DNA of 6,606 nucleotides from Chitinophagaceae bacterium (GTDB taxonomy: Bacteria > Bacteroidota > Bacteroidia > Chitinophagales > Chitinophagaceae): positions 1 through 6,606 of the forward strand of contig CANCKV010000188.1 in NCBI GenBank assembly GCA_947378615.1, given 5' to 3'. A program made the translations under genes and the position numbers. Below are positions 1 through 5,665 of this stretch, piece after piece (position 1 is the first letter of the stretch; every line of letters starts with the position of its first letter). The notes beneath the pieces were generated by a model that was given only the letters and a program-made list of their open reading frames with translations, was not told the origin of the DNA and made no database searches.

Positions 1-62
1 CCACTAACCACTAACCACTAACCACTAACCACTAACCACTAACCACTAACCACTAACCGCTA
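1..62 (-). repeat. Perfect heptanucleotide tandem array
   Basis: Read on the minus strand the unit is TAGTGGT (plus strand: CCACTAA phase). There are seven identical copies (7-55), a partial copy of six bases at the window edge (1-6), and one variant copy TAGCGGT (56-62). The first three bases of the variant copy are the TAG stop codon of the peroxidase gene, so the array starts at the stop codon and runs downstream of the gene. The array is cut by the window edge, so its true length is unknown. Perfect identity suggests recent expansion by slippage. Heptameric short tandem repeats are known from other bacteria such as cyanobacteria (STRR sequences); any function here is unknown. Confidence 0.95.
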
Positions 63-593
63 TTTCAGATATTTTAAAATATCATCACTATCAGGTTCTG
101 TTTTGCTTGGGAAATAGGCAAGTAATTTCCCATTCTCATCCATTAAAAACTTATTGAAGTTCCATCCTATTGTGGCTTCTAATACCCCATTCTTTTCTTT
201 GGAAGTTAACCACTGATAAATCGGAGCTACATCAATTCCCTTTACACTAATCTTGCTTGCCATCGGAAAAGTTACTCCAAAACGGGCTTTACAAAATTGA
301 ACTATCTCAGGGTCTGTACCAGGTTCTTGAGAACCAAAGTTGTTAGCAGGAAATCCTACAATAACTAATTTATCCTTATGTGATTCATAAAGTTTCTCCA
401 AACCAGCATATTGCCTAGTATATCCACACTGAGATGCTACATTGACAACTAATATTTTCTTTCCTTTAAATTTAGAAAAATCAATGATACCTCCATCAAT
501 ACTTTTGACTTTAAACTGATGAATGGAGTTAATTGGAATAACAGTAAAGGCACTCAAGATGCCAATTGCAATAAAAGAAAGAAGTTTTTTCAT
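60..593 (-). CDS. gpx: Exported glutathione peroxidase-family thiol peroxidase
   Basis: A 177-residue protein of the glutathione peroxidase fold, which reduces hydrogen peroxide and organic hydroperoxides. The peroxidatic cysteine is C56 in 'NVASQCGYT'. The other tetrad positions are Q89 ('FGSQEPG') and W144-N145 ('GWNFNKF'). C101 in 'QFCKARFGVTFPM' lies where thioredoxin-dependent members carry the resolving cysteine, so a 2-Cys, probably thioredoxin-fed mechanism is inferred rather than true glutathione dependence. The usual 'FPCNQF' motif reads 'FPANNF', lacking that extra cysteine. Residues 1-22 form a basic start plus a hydrophobic stretch, i.e. a signal peptide, so the enzyme probably works in the periplasm. 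The ATG start gives a natural signal peptide, and no Shine-Dalgarno is visible. The gene has about 170 bp of its own leader and seems to be transcribed alone. The family call is firm; the electron donor is not known. Confidence 0.93.
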   Translation of the reverse strand: MKKLLSFIAIGILSAFTVIPINSIHQFKVKSIDGGIIDFSKFKGKKILVVNVASQCGYTRQYAGLEKLYESHKDKLVIVGFPANNFGSQEPGTDPEIVQFCKARFGVTFPMASKISVKGIDVAPIYQWLTSKEKNGVLEATIGWNFNKFLMDENGKLLAYFPSKTEPDSDDILKYLK

Positions 594-720
594 GTTGTTT
601 TATTTTACTATTTACATTCCTAACATAATTTGCGAAGGAAAGTTTTAATAGCTGTAGAGAGTGTCAAAATAATTATCGTATAAAATGAAGGTAAAAACTA
701 TAATGATGATTTGCACTTTA

Positions 721-762
721 CCTAAAGCCTCACACCTTATGCCTCCATCCTAACACCTAATT
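721..762 (-). repeat. Degenerate heptad array (CCTNNNN)6
   Basis: Six consecutive 7-bp units on the plus strand all begin with CCT: CCTAAAG, CCTCACA, CCTTATG, CCTCCAT, CCTAACA and CCTAATT. The other four positions vary freely. On the minus strand this is NNNNAGG repeated, beginning three bases after the stop codon of the lipoprotein gene. All 18 CCT positions fit and the register is exact. It shares period, location just 3' of a minus-strand gene, and a GG every 7 nt with the perfect array at the window start. Confidence 0.8.
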
Positions 763-765
763 TTT

Positions 766-2169
766 TTAATCCTTTCTTTGATAACATCCTAAGTCAGGAG
801 GTGTATTTGTAGGTCGAGAATGTCCTTCCATATCAATCAGTACCTGTGATGTTCCACCTGCTTTAAGGCAAGGAGAAGTAGCAGAAAGTTTAAAATTATA
901 GTAGTTTGTTCCATTATTAACACTATCAAAAGCCGGTTCAAAGGTGGTTCTACAAAAATTATTGACAGTCGCAGGAGGATTGATAGCTTTCTTTACCTTA
1001 TAAAATACATTATTAAACGATACGTTAAATGTAGCAGATGTGCTTTTAGATAACACTACTTCATTGTCAACTAAGCCACTATAGCCATATAAAATACTAT
1101 TATTAACCGTACAATTCAACGGATTGGTAATGCCATACGAATCTGAATTTGATGCAGAAAATACCCCATTCTTGTGCGATATATATATATTATCATAGCT
1201 AACAATGGTACATTGATCAAAACTATAAGTACCACCACCCGTAAGCGATACATTATTACCACAATTGCTAATCAAGCAGTTCGTCGCAGCAATAGTTGAA
1301 TTATTTCCACCAATGGCAACATCGTAAATATTATTCAGAATACATTGATTTAGAATGAGTTTTGGTTTCCCATTTATTGATGGGGATAAAACTGAAACGC
1401 CTTCATATCCATTGCTGATAGTGCAATATTCCAAAATGTTATTGATACTACTATCATTGAAATAAATTCCCGGCCATGCGCCAGGATAAGAATTGTAGGG
1501 AACATCAAGGCGGTCACTTAAAAAATTGATTCTCCCTAAAGTAGTATCTCCGAGTGCTTGAAGTGTGCCATTTACAATGATTGGTGCATTAGCATTTACA
1601 TAGATTTTTGTACCCTTTTGAATCGTAAGTTTAGCACCTGAATTTACCGTAACACCCCCTAGAATGACAATTGGTAATTTGTTATTCCAAGTAGTATCCT
1701 TAGTAATCTTTGTATTTTTAAGAAAATAAGCATTCTGTCCATAGGCGGCTAATTGCATATAAAATATGTTGCCGTTATAGCTAATCTGAATGCTATCCCT
1801 TTCCACAAATGGCTTAAGGGAATCATTTGGATTGATACTAACAGTCACAAAGCCATAAAGGCTGTCATTTGCCGCAATCTCAATATTCGAAAAAGAGGTT
1901 CCAGAAGTACCGTCAAGGTTGAGCTTGAAATAGGAAGAATTACCCCCCATAAGTTTGACATTCGACAACAATAACTTTTGATTATTGGTATTAAATACTT
2001 TAAAATATCCAGTAATTGAACCTGTTGTAGTAAATACGGTATCGAAAAATAAAGTATCTGAAGAGATGCTTAAGGACGCACTCTTACTCGTGATAAAGCT
2101 ATCCTTTTTACAAGAGGGCAGTGTGACAACAAATATTACTGCGAAAAGAAGGAATAATATAATTTTCAT
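766..2169 (-). CDS. Lipoprotein with right-handed beta-helix domain
   Basis: A 467-residue lipoprotein of unknown function. Residues 1-20 form a lipoprotein signal ending in the lipobox L17-P-S-C20; the mature protein begins CKKD. Residues about 30-145 resemble an Ig-like beta-sandwich of the choice-of-anchor D/ASH sort ('GYFKVFNTNNQ' near 54, 'SINPNDS' near 111). Residues about 165-390 look like a right-handed parallel beta-helix: 'GGVTVNSGAKLTIQKGT' opens it, followed by short Asn/Ser-rich coils with recurrent Cys-hydrophobic-Ile/Val strands ('EYCTI', 'NQCIL', 'TNCLI', 'DQCTI', 'LNCTV'). The C-terminus 'SPCLKAGG...GHSRP...PPDLGCY' matches the closing segment common in choice-of-anchor Q/polysaccharide-lyase-like helices. 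Such folds bind or cut polysaccharides, but no catalytic residues can be named, so no activity is claimed. It lies alone between rng and gpx. Outer-membrane anchoring is likely; surface exposure is possible. Confidence 0.85.
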   Translation of the reverse strand: MKIILFLLFAVIFVVTLPSCKKDSFITSKSASLSISSDTLFFDTVFTTTGSITGYFKVFNTNNQKLLLSNVKLMGGNSSYFKLNLDGTSGTSFSNIEIAANDSLYGFVTVSINPNDSLKPFVERDSIQISYNGNIFYMQLAAYGQNAYFLKNTKITKDTTWNNKLPIVILGGVTVNSGAKLTIQKGTKIYVNANAPIIVNGTLQALGDTTLGRINFLSDRLDVPYNSYPGAWPGIYFNDSSINNILEYCTISNGYEGVSVLSPSINGKPKLILNQCILNNIYDVAIGGNNSTIAATNCLISNCGNNVSLTGGGTYSFDQCTIVSYDNIYISHKNGVFSASNSDSYGITNPLNCTVNNSILYGYSGLVDNEVVLSKSTSATFNVSFNNVFYKVKKAINPPATVNNFCRTTFEPAFDSVNNGTNYYNFKLSATSPCLKAGGTSQVLIDMEGHSRPTNTPPDLGCYQRKD

Positions 2170-2179
2170 GTGGTAAAAA

Positions 2180-2248
2180 TAAGTGTTGAACCGAATAAAT
2201 CGTATTGATTGGTAAAAGTCTTTTCAAATCAATAGGATTTAACACTTA
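2180..2248 (-). promoter_or_regulatory. Large 5'-leader hairpin before the lipoprotein gene
   Basis: This is a long imperfect inverted repeat. Outer arms TAAGTGTT (2180-2187) and AACACTTA (2241-2248) pair over 8 bp. Inner arms 2197-2210 and 2227-2240 pair over 14 positions with one mismatch (G2202/G2235), and AAAA/TTTT (2214-2217/2221-2224) can extend the tip. One arm carries a 9-nt bulge (2188-2196). On the minus strand the stem is followed by ATTTTTA and then, 11 nt after the stem, by the ATG. It therefore looks like a terminator or attenuator within the leader, or a start-codon-proximal structure. Function is inferred only. Confidence 0.55.
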
Positions 2249-2302
2249 GATGAGAAAATATCAGCACCATTTTGACTAAAAAAACACACTCTACAATTAC
2301 TG

Positions 2303-2329
2303 CAAATCTGTATTGACTGAAATCCCAAT
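2303..2329 (-). promoter_or_regulatory. Possible promoter of the lipoprotein gene
   Basis: On the minus strand, CAGATTTG (2303-2310) matches the Bacteroidota -7 consensus TAnnTTTG at all but the first base. A TTG (2327-2329) lies 16 bp upstream as a possible -33 element; the spacing is slightly short. It would place the leader hairpin inside the transcript. Weak call. Confidence 0.2.
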
Positions 2330-2342
2330 TGTCTAAATAACT

Positions 2343-2378
2343 AAAAAGCCTCCAATGCAAACGCATTGATGGCTTTTT
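2343..2378 (-). terminator. Intrinsic terminator of rng
   Basis: AAAAAGCC (2343-2350) pairs with GGCTTTTT (2371-2378). After a two-base mismatch, CAATGC (2353-2358) pairs with GCATTG (2363-2368) around a four-base AAAC loop. On the minus strand the stem ends in TTTTT, giving a standard hairpin-plus-U-tract about 57 nt past the rng stop codon. It is symmetric, so it could also stop plus-strand transcripts. Confidence 0.85.
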
Positions 2379-2398
2379 AAAATTAGGTATTTAGCAAT

Positions 2399-2430
2399 CA
2401 ATTAATTATTCTGATTTACAGAAGTAATTG
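2399..2430 (-). other. Weak AT-rich hairpin just after rng stop
   Basis: CAATTA (2399-2404) pairs with TAATTG (2425-2430) and TTCTG (2409-2413) with CAGAA (2419-2423), with an ATTTA loop and an asymmetric bulge. It lies 4 bp after the rng stop codon, ahead of the main terminator. It may stabilise the mRNA 3' end or be fortuitous in AT-rich DNA. Confidence 0.3.
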
Positions 2431-2434
2431 TTGT

Positions 2435-3985
2435 TTAAAACTTAATTTCTTCTTCATTCTCATCAAAGAATCTGAATTCAACTAAGTGGTAACTATTATT
2501 TTCTTTAATTTTCAGTTTTGTCTTATAAGTGCGTTTCCATTTCCTTCCAATCGAATTAAAAATTCCCTTTGTAAGATGTGAATAAACTATTGGATGCACA
2601 AAAAGTGTGAGGTGTTTGTGAGAATGACTGACCAAATAATTCAACCTCTTTTCAATCTCATCCTCCAATAATAGACTAGCAGTTATTTTGCCTGTACCAT
2701 GACAAACGGGACATTCTTCTGAAGTATTAATATTCATTTCAGGCTTCATCCTTTGTCGAGTTATCTGCAACAAACCAAACTTTGAAATCGGCAGAAACGC
2801 ATGTTTAGCCCTGTCACCCTCCATGAATCCTTCCATTGCCTCAGATAACTTACGCTTATTATCTGGAAGTTTCATGTCGATAAAATCAACCACGATGATT
2901 CCTCCAATATCACGAAGCCTTAATTGGCGCGCAATTTCTTCGGCAGCTTCAAGATTAGTCTGTAACGCATTTTCTTCTTGACTATTGCTAACACTTTTGT
3001 ATCCACTATTCACGTCTATGACATGCAAAGCTTCGGTGTGTTCAATAACCAAATAAGCGCCACTAGGAAGATTGACCGTTTTTCCAAAGGCACTCTTTAC
3101 CTGTTTTGTAACATTATATGTATCAAAAAGTGAAGTACTGTTGGAATAGAAACTAACAATATCTGATTTCTCAGGAGCAATTCTTTGCAAATAGCTCTTT
3201 ATGTCGGTATAAGTATTTTTGTCATTTACGACAATCTTATTGAAATCTGCACTTAATAAATCTCGAAGAATACTAGTAGCCTTGTTTTGTTCACTCAATA
3301 TCTTGATCGGAGCCTCAGCACCTTTCAAGCTAATCTGAATTGATTTCCAAGTCTCAACAAGCGATAATAAATCCTGATGAAGTTCTGAAGAGCTCTTTCC
3401 TTCTGCAGCAGTCCTAACAATTACACCAAATCCTTTTGGCTTGATAGCCTCAACAATTTTGTGTAAACGCTTACGTTCTTCTCCTGAATGAATTTTCTTG
3501 GAAACAGCAACTACTTCATTAAATGGAGTAATCACCACAAACCGTCCCGGCAAACTGATCTCACAACTAAGTCTCGGACCTTTTGCTGCAATTGGTTCTT
3601 TCAATATCTGAACCAATACATTTGGTTTGCCATTCAGTACTTCATTAATCTTACCTGTTTTTACTATTTCAGGTTCGATATTAAAAGTTGAAATGTCAAA
3701 ACCATACTCTCCCTTGTCCGCAATAGCCATTTGAGTAAACTTCAAAAGCGAACGGGCATAAGGAGACAAGTCAGTGTAATGTAGAAAGGCATCTTTTTCA
3801 AACCCAACATCTACAAAGGCGGCATTAAGACCTGGAATTAATTTCTTCACCTTTCCCAAATACAAATCCCCCACAGCAAAGCTAGCATTCGTATTTTCCG
3901 TATGCAACTCAACTAGCTTCTTTTCTTCCAATAAGGCTATCTCTACACCTGTAGGTGTAGAATTTATTATTAATTCTTTGTTCAC
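2435..3985 (-). CDS. rng: Ribonuclease G (Rne/Rng family endoribonuclease)
   Basis: A 516-residue cytoplasmic endoribonuclease of the RNase E/G family, which cuts single-stranded AU-rich RNA in rRNA maturation and mRNA decay. An S1 RNA-binding segment lies near 38-130 ('GDLYLGKVKKLIPGLNAAFV'). The 5'-monophosphate sensor is R191-T192 in 'VIVRTAAEGK'. Metal-binding catalytic aspartates are D324 ('HVIDVNSG') and D367 ('IVVDFIDM'). The zinc-link is C425-P-V-C428 followed by 'HGTGK'. Length fits RNase G; there is no long RNase E-type degradosome scaffold. The start codon is GTG: the frame stays open upstream to 4039 without any ATG, and 'MNKELIINSTPTGVEIAL' matches the expected family N-terminus. 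A 12-codon upstream ORF overlaps the GTG by four bases, and a strong palindrome lies in codons 9-14. A terminator-like hairpin separates it from the upstream 29-residue gene, so it probably has its own promoter. Confidence 0.96.
   Translation of the reverse strand: MNKELIINSTPTGVEIALLEEKKLVELHTENTNASFAVGDLYLGKVKKLIPGLNAAFVDVGFEKDAFLHYTDLSPYARSLLKFTQMAIADKGEYGFDISTFNIEPEIVKTGKINEVLNGKPNVLVQILKEPIAAKGPRLSCEISLPGRFVVITPFNEVVAVSKKIHSGEERKRLHKIVEAIKPKGFGVIVRTAAEGKSSSELHQDLLSLVETWKSIQISLKGAEAPIKILSEQNKATSILRDLLSADFNKIVVNDKNTYTDIKSYLQRIAPEKSDIVSFYSNSTSLFDTYNVTKQVKSAFGKTVNLPSGAYLVIEHTEALHVIDVNSGYKSVSNSQEENALQTNLEAAEEIARQLRLRDIGGIIVVDFIDMKLPDNKRKLSEAMEGFMEGDRAKHAFLPISKFGLLQITRQRMKPEMNINTSEECPVCHGTGKITASLLLEDEIEKRLNYLVSHSHKHLTLFVHPIVYSHLTKGIFNSIGRKWKRTYKTKLKIKENNSYHLVEFRFFDENEEEIKF
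3943..3960 (-). repeat. Palindrome in early rng codons
   Basis: CTACACCT (3943-3950) and AGGTGTAG (3953-3960) are perfect 8-bp inverted arms around two bases. In the rng mRNA this gives at least a 7-bp stem with a UACA loop about 25 nt after the GTG start. The region encodes the conserved STPTGVE, so protein sequence constrains part of it. Confidence 0.6.
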
Positions 3986-4020
3986 AAAATTCGCAACTTT
4001 ATATAAAACAACAAAATCAT
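3982..4020 (-). CDS. Possible 12-codon leader ORF overlapping rng start
   Basis: An ATG at 4018-4020 opens a frame encoding MILLFYIKLRIL, ending at TGA (3982-3984). The stop overlaps the rng GTG start as GTGA, the classic arrangement for translational coupling. An AAGG tract abuts the ATG, too close to be a good ribosome site. Such a short ORF can arise by chance; there is no evidence of translation apart from the overlap with a weak GTG start. Confidence 0.25.
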   Translation of the reverse strand: MILLFYIKLRIL

Positions 4021-4148
4021 CCTTTTTGGGGATGTATTAAAAAATCCAACATCAGTTATCTTGCCACCATTCAGTTAAAAAAAGGGGATGTGAAAGGTAA
4101 AGTTGCTGTAATTGTTGGAGGCATTAAATGGCAACAAGAAAAATGATG

Positions 4149-4195
4149 TAAATGCTTCAAGCATCTGATTATCATATCAGTACTTGAAGCATTTA
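4149..4195 (-). terminator. Long hairpin, probable terminator of the HU-TPR-small protein unit
   Basis: A perfect 13-bp stem (4149-4161 with 4183-4195, core AATGCTTCAAG) is followed by a small internal loop and a 5-bp upper stem CTGAT/ATCAG (4165-4169/4176-4180) with a six-base loop. It lies 20 bp past the small gene's stop codon on the minus strand. The T-rich tract on that strand is displaced several bases from the stem, so the terminator is not canonical; RNA-processing or 3'-stabilising roles are alternatives. Confidence 0.65.
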
Positions 4196-4214
4196 TTAAA
4201 AAGTAAATAACTAC

Positions 4215-4304
4215 CTATTTCTTTTTATGACGGTTCTTTCTTAAACGTTTCTTTCTTTTGTGCGTCGCTATTTTATGACGTTTTCTCTTCTTACCACAAG
4301 GCAT
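4215..4304 (-). CDS. 29-residue basic AURKAIP1/COX24-type ribosomal protein
   Basis: Translation gives 29 residues beginning MPCGKKRKRHKIATH, ending in RKNRHKKK, with a TAG stop. About two thirds of residues are Lys, Arg or His. I recognise it as the very short AURKAIP1/COX24-domain protein annotated across Bacteroidota; the eukaryotic family member is mitoribosomal mS38, and a similar tiny protein (bS22) is found in the mycobacterial small subunit. Binding to 16S rRNA in the 30S subunit is therefore likely, though inferred from the family. The gene begins 56 bp after the TPR gene with no promoter visible between them, so it is probably co-transcribed with HU and TPR, and it precedes a strong hairpin. 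The ATG start is the only sensible one; an AGGA lies directly in front. Position 3 is Cys where I recall Ser in many relatives. Confidence 0.85.
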   Translation of the reverse strand: MPCGKKRKRHKIATHKRKKRLRKNRHKKK

Positions 4305-4360
4305 ATCCTGTTGATTTATTTGTTAAAAAATGAATGTTAATATATAATATAACCTTTCAG

Positions 4361-5206
4361 TTATTGTTTTAATAAATTTATTCTGTCATCTAATTCCTTA
4401 ACGGCATTTTCGTTTTTGACTTTACCTTTAACGATTGTGTACCACTTAATTGCATTTTCCTTATCCCCTTTCATATCATAACACTCGGCTAAATGCAATT
4501 TCATCTCGATGTTTTTAGGGTCTGCATCGGCTATTAATTTAAAACGCTCAATAGCCTTGTCATATTGCCCACTTTTCTTTCCTCCCAAAGCAAGAACATA
4601 CTGTGCATACATATTTTTAGGATTTTTCTCTGTAATTGCACGTACAGGTAAAATTCCTTGCATTGGATTGTCTGAAATATTACCTAAAATATAACAGGCT
4701 CCTAAACCAATTTTGCTACTATCGTTGTTAGGATTCATCTGCAAAGCCTGCTCAAAAAGAGTTTTGGCAGACGATGCTAACCAATTTCCCATTGCAGGAT
4801 TTCCCTCCACCAATAACCTATCTACAAATTGTTGGGCGGCAAATGTGAGGTTTTTTTCTGAACTTTCCAACTTTGCTGCTTCACCATTATAATATGCATA
4901 GGGTTCAAAGAGGTGTACACTATCTTTCCAAAAGGAGGCAAGCTGTTGAAATGCATGTAACTTTTGCTCTTTTACATCTCCTCTAGTCACACTATTCTCC
5001 ATACTCAATACTCTTTGTGCTTGTGCAGGAGTCAATCTTTGCTTAGCCTTTACTAGCAAATCACTAAATTGGATACTTTGCTTTGCTCCTTCAGCTGCAG
5101 GCATTTTAGGCATCTCTTTTTTAGTAGGAATTGTATTTCCAAATAAGAATAACCCAATTACAATTGTTAACCCGGAAAGGGCTAATATAATTTGCTGACG
5201 ATTCAC
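4361..5206 (-). CDS. Membrane-anchored tetratricopeptide repeat protein
   Basis: A 281-residue TPR protein of unknown specific role. Residues 6-23 are a single hydrophobic segment preceded by MNRQQ, so the protein is probably anchored in the inner membrane with the rest in the periplasm. Residues 26-45 are a Pro/Lys-rich linker. At least three helix-turn-helix TPR units are visible: about 142-175 ('AKTLFEQALQMNPNN'), 199-231 ('YDKAIERFKLIADADPKN') and 232-265 ('GDKENAIKWYTIVKG'), with a less regular unit between. TPRs act as protein-binding scaffolds; the partner is unknown. The start is GTG, since an in-frame stop (5216-5218) sits just upstream and no ATG precedes the hydrophobic segment. 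It follows HU by 27 bp and precedes the small ribosomal-type gene by 56 bp, which suggests one transcript. Confidence 0.85.
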   Translation of the reverse strand: MNRQQIILALSGLTIVIGLFLFGNTIPTKKEMPKMPAAEGAKQSIQFSDLLVKAKQRLTPAQAQRVLSMENSVTRGDVKEQKLHAFQQLASFWKDSVHLFEPYAYYNGEAAKLESSEKNLTFAAQQFVDRLLVEGNPAMGNWLASSAKTLFEQALQMNPNNDSSKIGLGACYILGNISDNPMQGILPVRAITEKNPKNMYAQYVLALGGKKSGQYDKAIERFKLIADADPKNIEMKLHLAECYDMKGDKENAIKWYTIVKGKVKNENAVKELDDRINLLKQ

Positions 5207-5233
5207 TAATAAATTTTAGGCGGCGAAAGTAGC

Positions 5234-5533
5234 TTATTTAAGCGGTTTTTTACACTTGGTTTTTACATCCTTAGAAAATTCTTTACCAGGCTTGAATCCT
5301 GCAATGTACTGAGCAGGAATCGGGAAAGCTACATTACCTCTTTTGATATTTCTACCAATCTTGGCTTTTCTAAATTTGGGATAGAATGTGCCAAATCCTC
5401 TCAAGAAAATACCTTCTCCTTCTACAACAGTCGTTTTTATTTCACTAAAAAACGCTTCAATTGTTATCAATACATCTACTTTAGGTATTCCTGTCTTATC
5501 TGCAATAATTGATACTAAATCTGCTTTCCTCAT
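5234..5533 (-). CDS. hup: HU-family nucleoid DNA-binding protein
   Basis: A 99-residue histone-like protein of the HU/IHF family, which binds and bends DNA as a dimer. Residues 1-45 form the helical dimer body ('MRKADLVSIIADKTGIPK'). 'LRGFGTFYPKFRKAKIGRN' (44-62) leads into the DNA-binding beta arm, and 'PIPAQYIAGFKPGKEF' (71-86) returns from it. At the arm tip, where many HU proteins have the intercalating proline of 'RNP', this protein has Ile63 ('GRNIKRG'), a substitution that I recall as usual for Bacteroidota HU. The tail 88-99 is Lys-rich. Length is close to the family's 90-100. It is the first gene of a probable HU-TPR-small-protein unit, with a -7-like element about 60 bp upstream. 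The family call is firm; HU versus IHF-like paralogue cannot be settled here. Confidence 0.95.
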   Translation of the reverse strand: MRKADLVSIIADKTGIPKVDVLITIEAFFSEIKTTVVEGEGIFLRGFGTFYPKFRKAKIGRNIKRGNVAFPIPAQYIAGFKPGKEFSKDVKTKCKKPLK

Positions 5534-5570
5534 AATATTTACTTAATCTTTGTATTGAAAAAATGTTAAT

Positions 5571-5592
5571 TAATTCTTTGTTTTAAGAATTA
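5571..5592 (-). promoter_or_regulatory. Dyad at predicted HU transcription start
   Basis: TAATTCTT (5571-5578) and AAGAATTA (5585-5592) are perfect 8-bp inverted arms with a six-base TGTTTT spacer. The repeat begins about where transcription from the -7 element at 5597-5604 would start, so it may be an operator or a 5'-end hairpin of the HU mRNA. Its AT content allows chance. Confidence 0.35.
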
Positions 5593-5596
5593 TTCA

Positions 5597-5604
5597 CAAA
5601 CCTA
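5597..5604 (-). promoter_or_regulatory. Candidate -7 promoter element of HU
   Basis: On the minus strand this reads TAGGTTTG, an exact match to the Bacteroidota -7 consensus TAnnTTTG. It would give a leader of roughly 55-60 nt. No TTTG or TTG is found at the usual 17-23 bp spacing upstream; the nearest TTTG (5635-5638) is 30 bp away, which weakens the call. Confidence 0.35.
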
Positions 5605-5665
5605 AGATATTTTTTCATATTAACCATTGATTTACAAATAGTTTGCAGATTTTTCCACTGACTAA

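Noticed and set aside
665..672. TTATTTTG on the minus strand as a gpx -7 promoter element
   Set aside because: One mismatch to TAnnTTTG and no -33 element at suitable spacing.
1179..1190. (AT)6 run inside the lipoprotein gene as a phase-variation tract
   Set aside because: Six dinucleotide units is short for slippage-driven switching, and the run encodes ordinary beta-helix residues (NIYI).
1753..2176. Two plus-strand open frames opposite the lipoprotein gene
   Set aside because: Both are antisense to a convincing lipoprotein frame, have low-complexity translations and match no recognised family.
3488..3691. Plus-strand open frame opposite rng
   Set aside because: It lies wholly within the conserved RNase G coding region and its translation resembles no family.
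4087..4146. Plus-strand peptide GDVKGKVAVIVGGIKWQQEK resembling the first strand of a short-chain dehydrogenase
   Set aside because: The match is only about ten residues, there is no good ATG in frame, the glycine motif is incomplete, and the frame stops at once. It overlaps a leader between two minus-strand genes; chance or an unprovable relic.
4509..4694. Plus-strand open frame opposite the TPR gene
   Set aside because: It is antisense to the TPR repeats, with no independent support.
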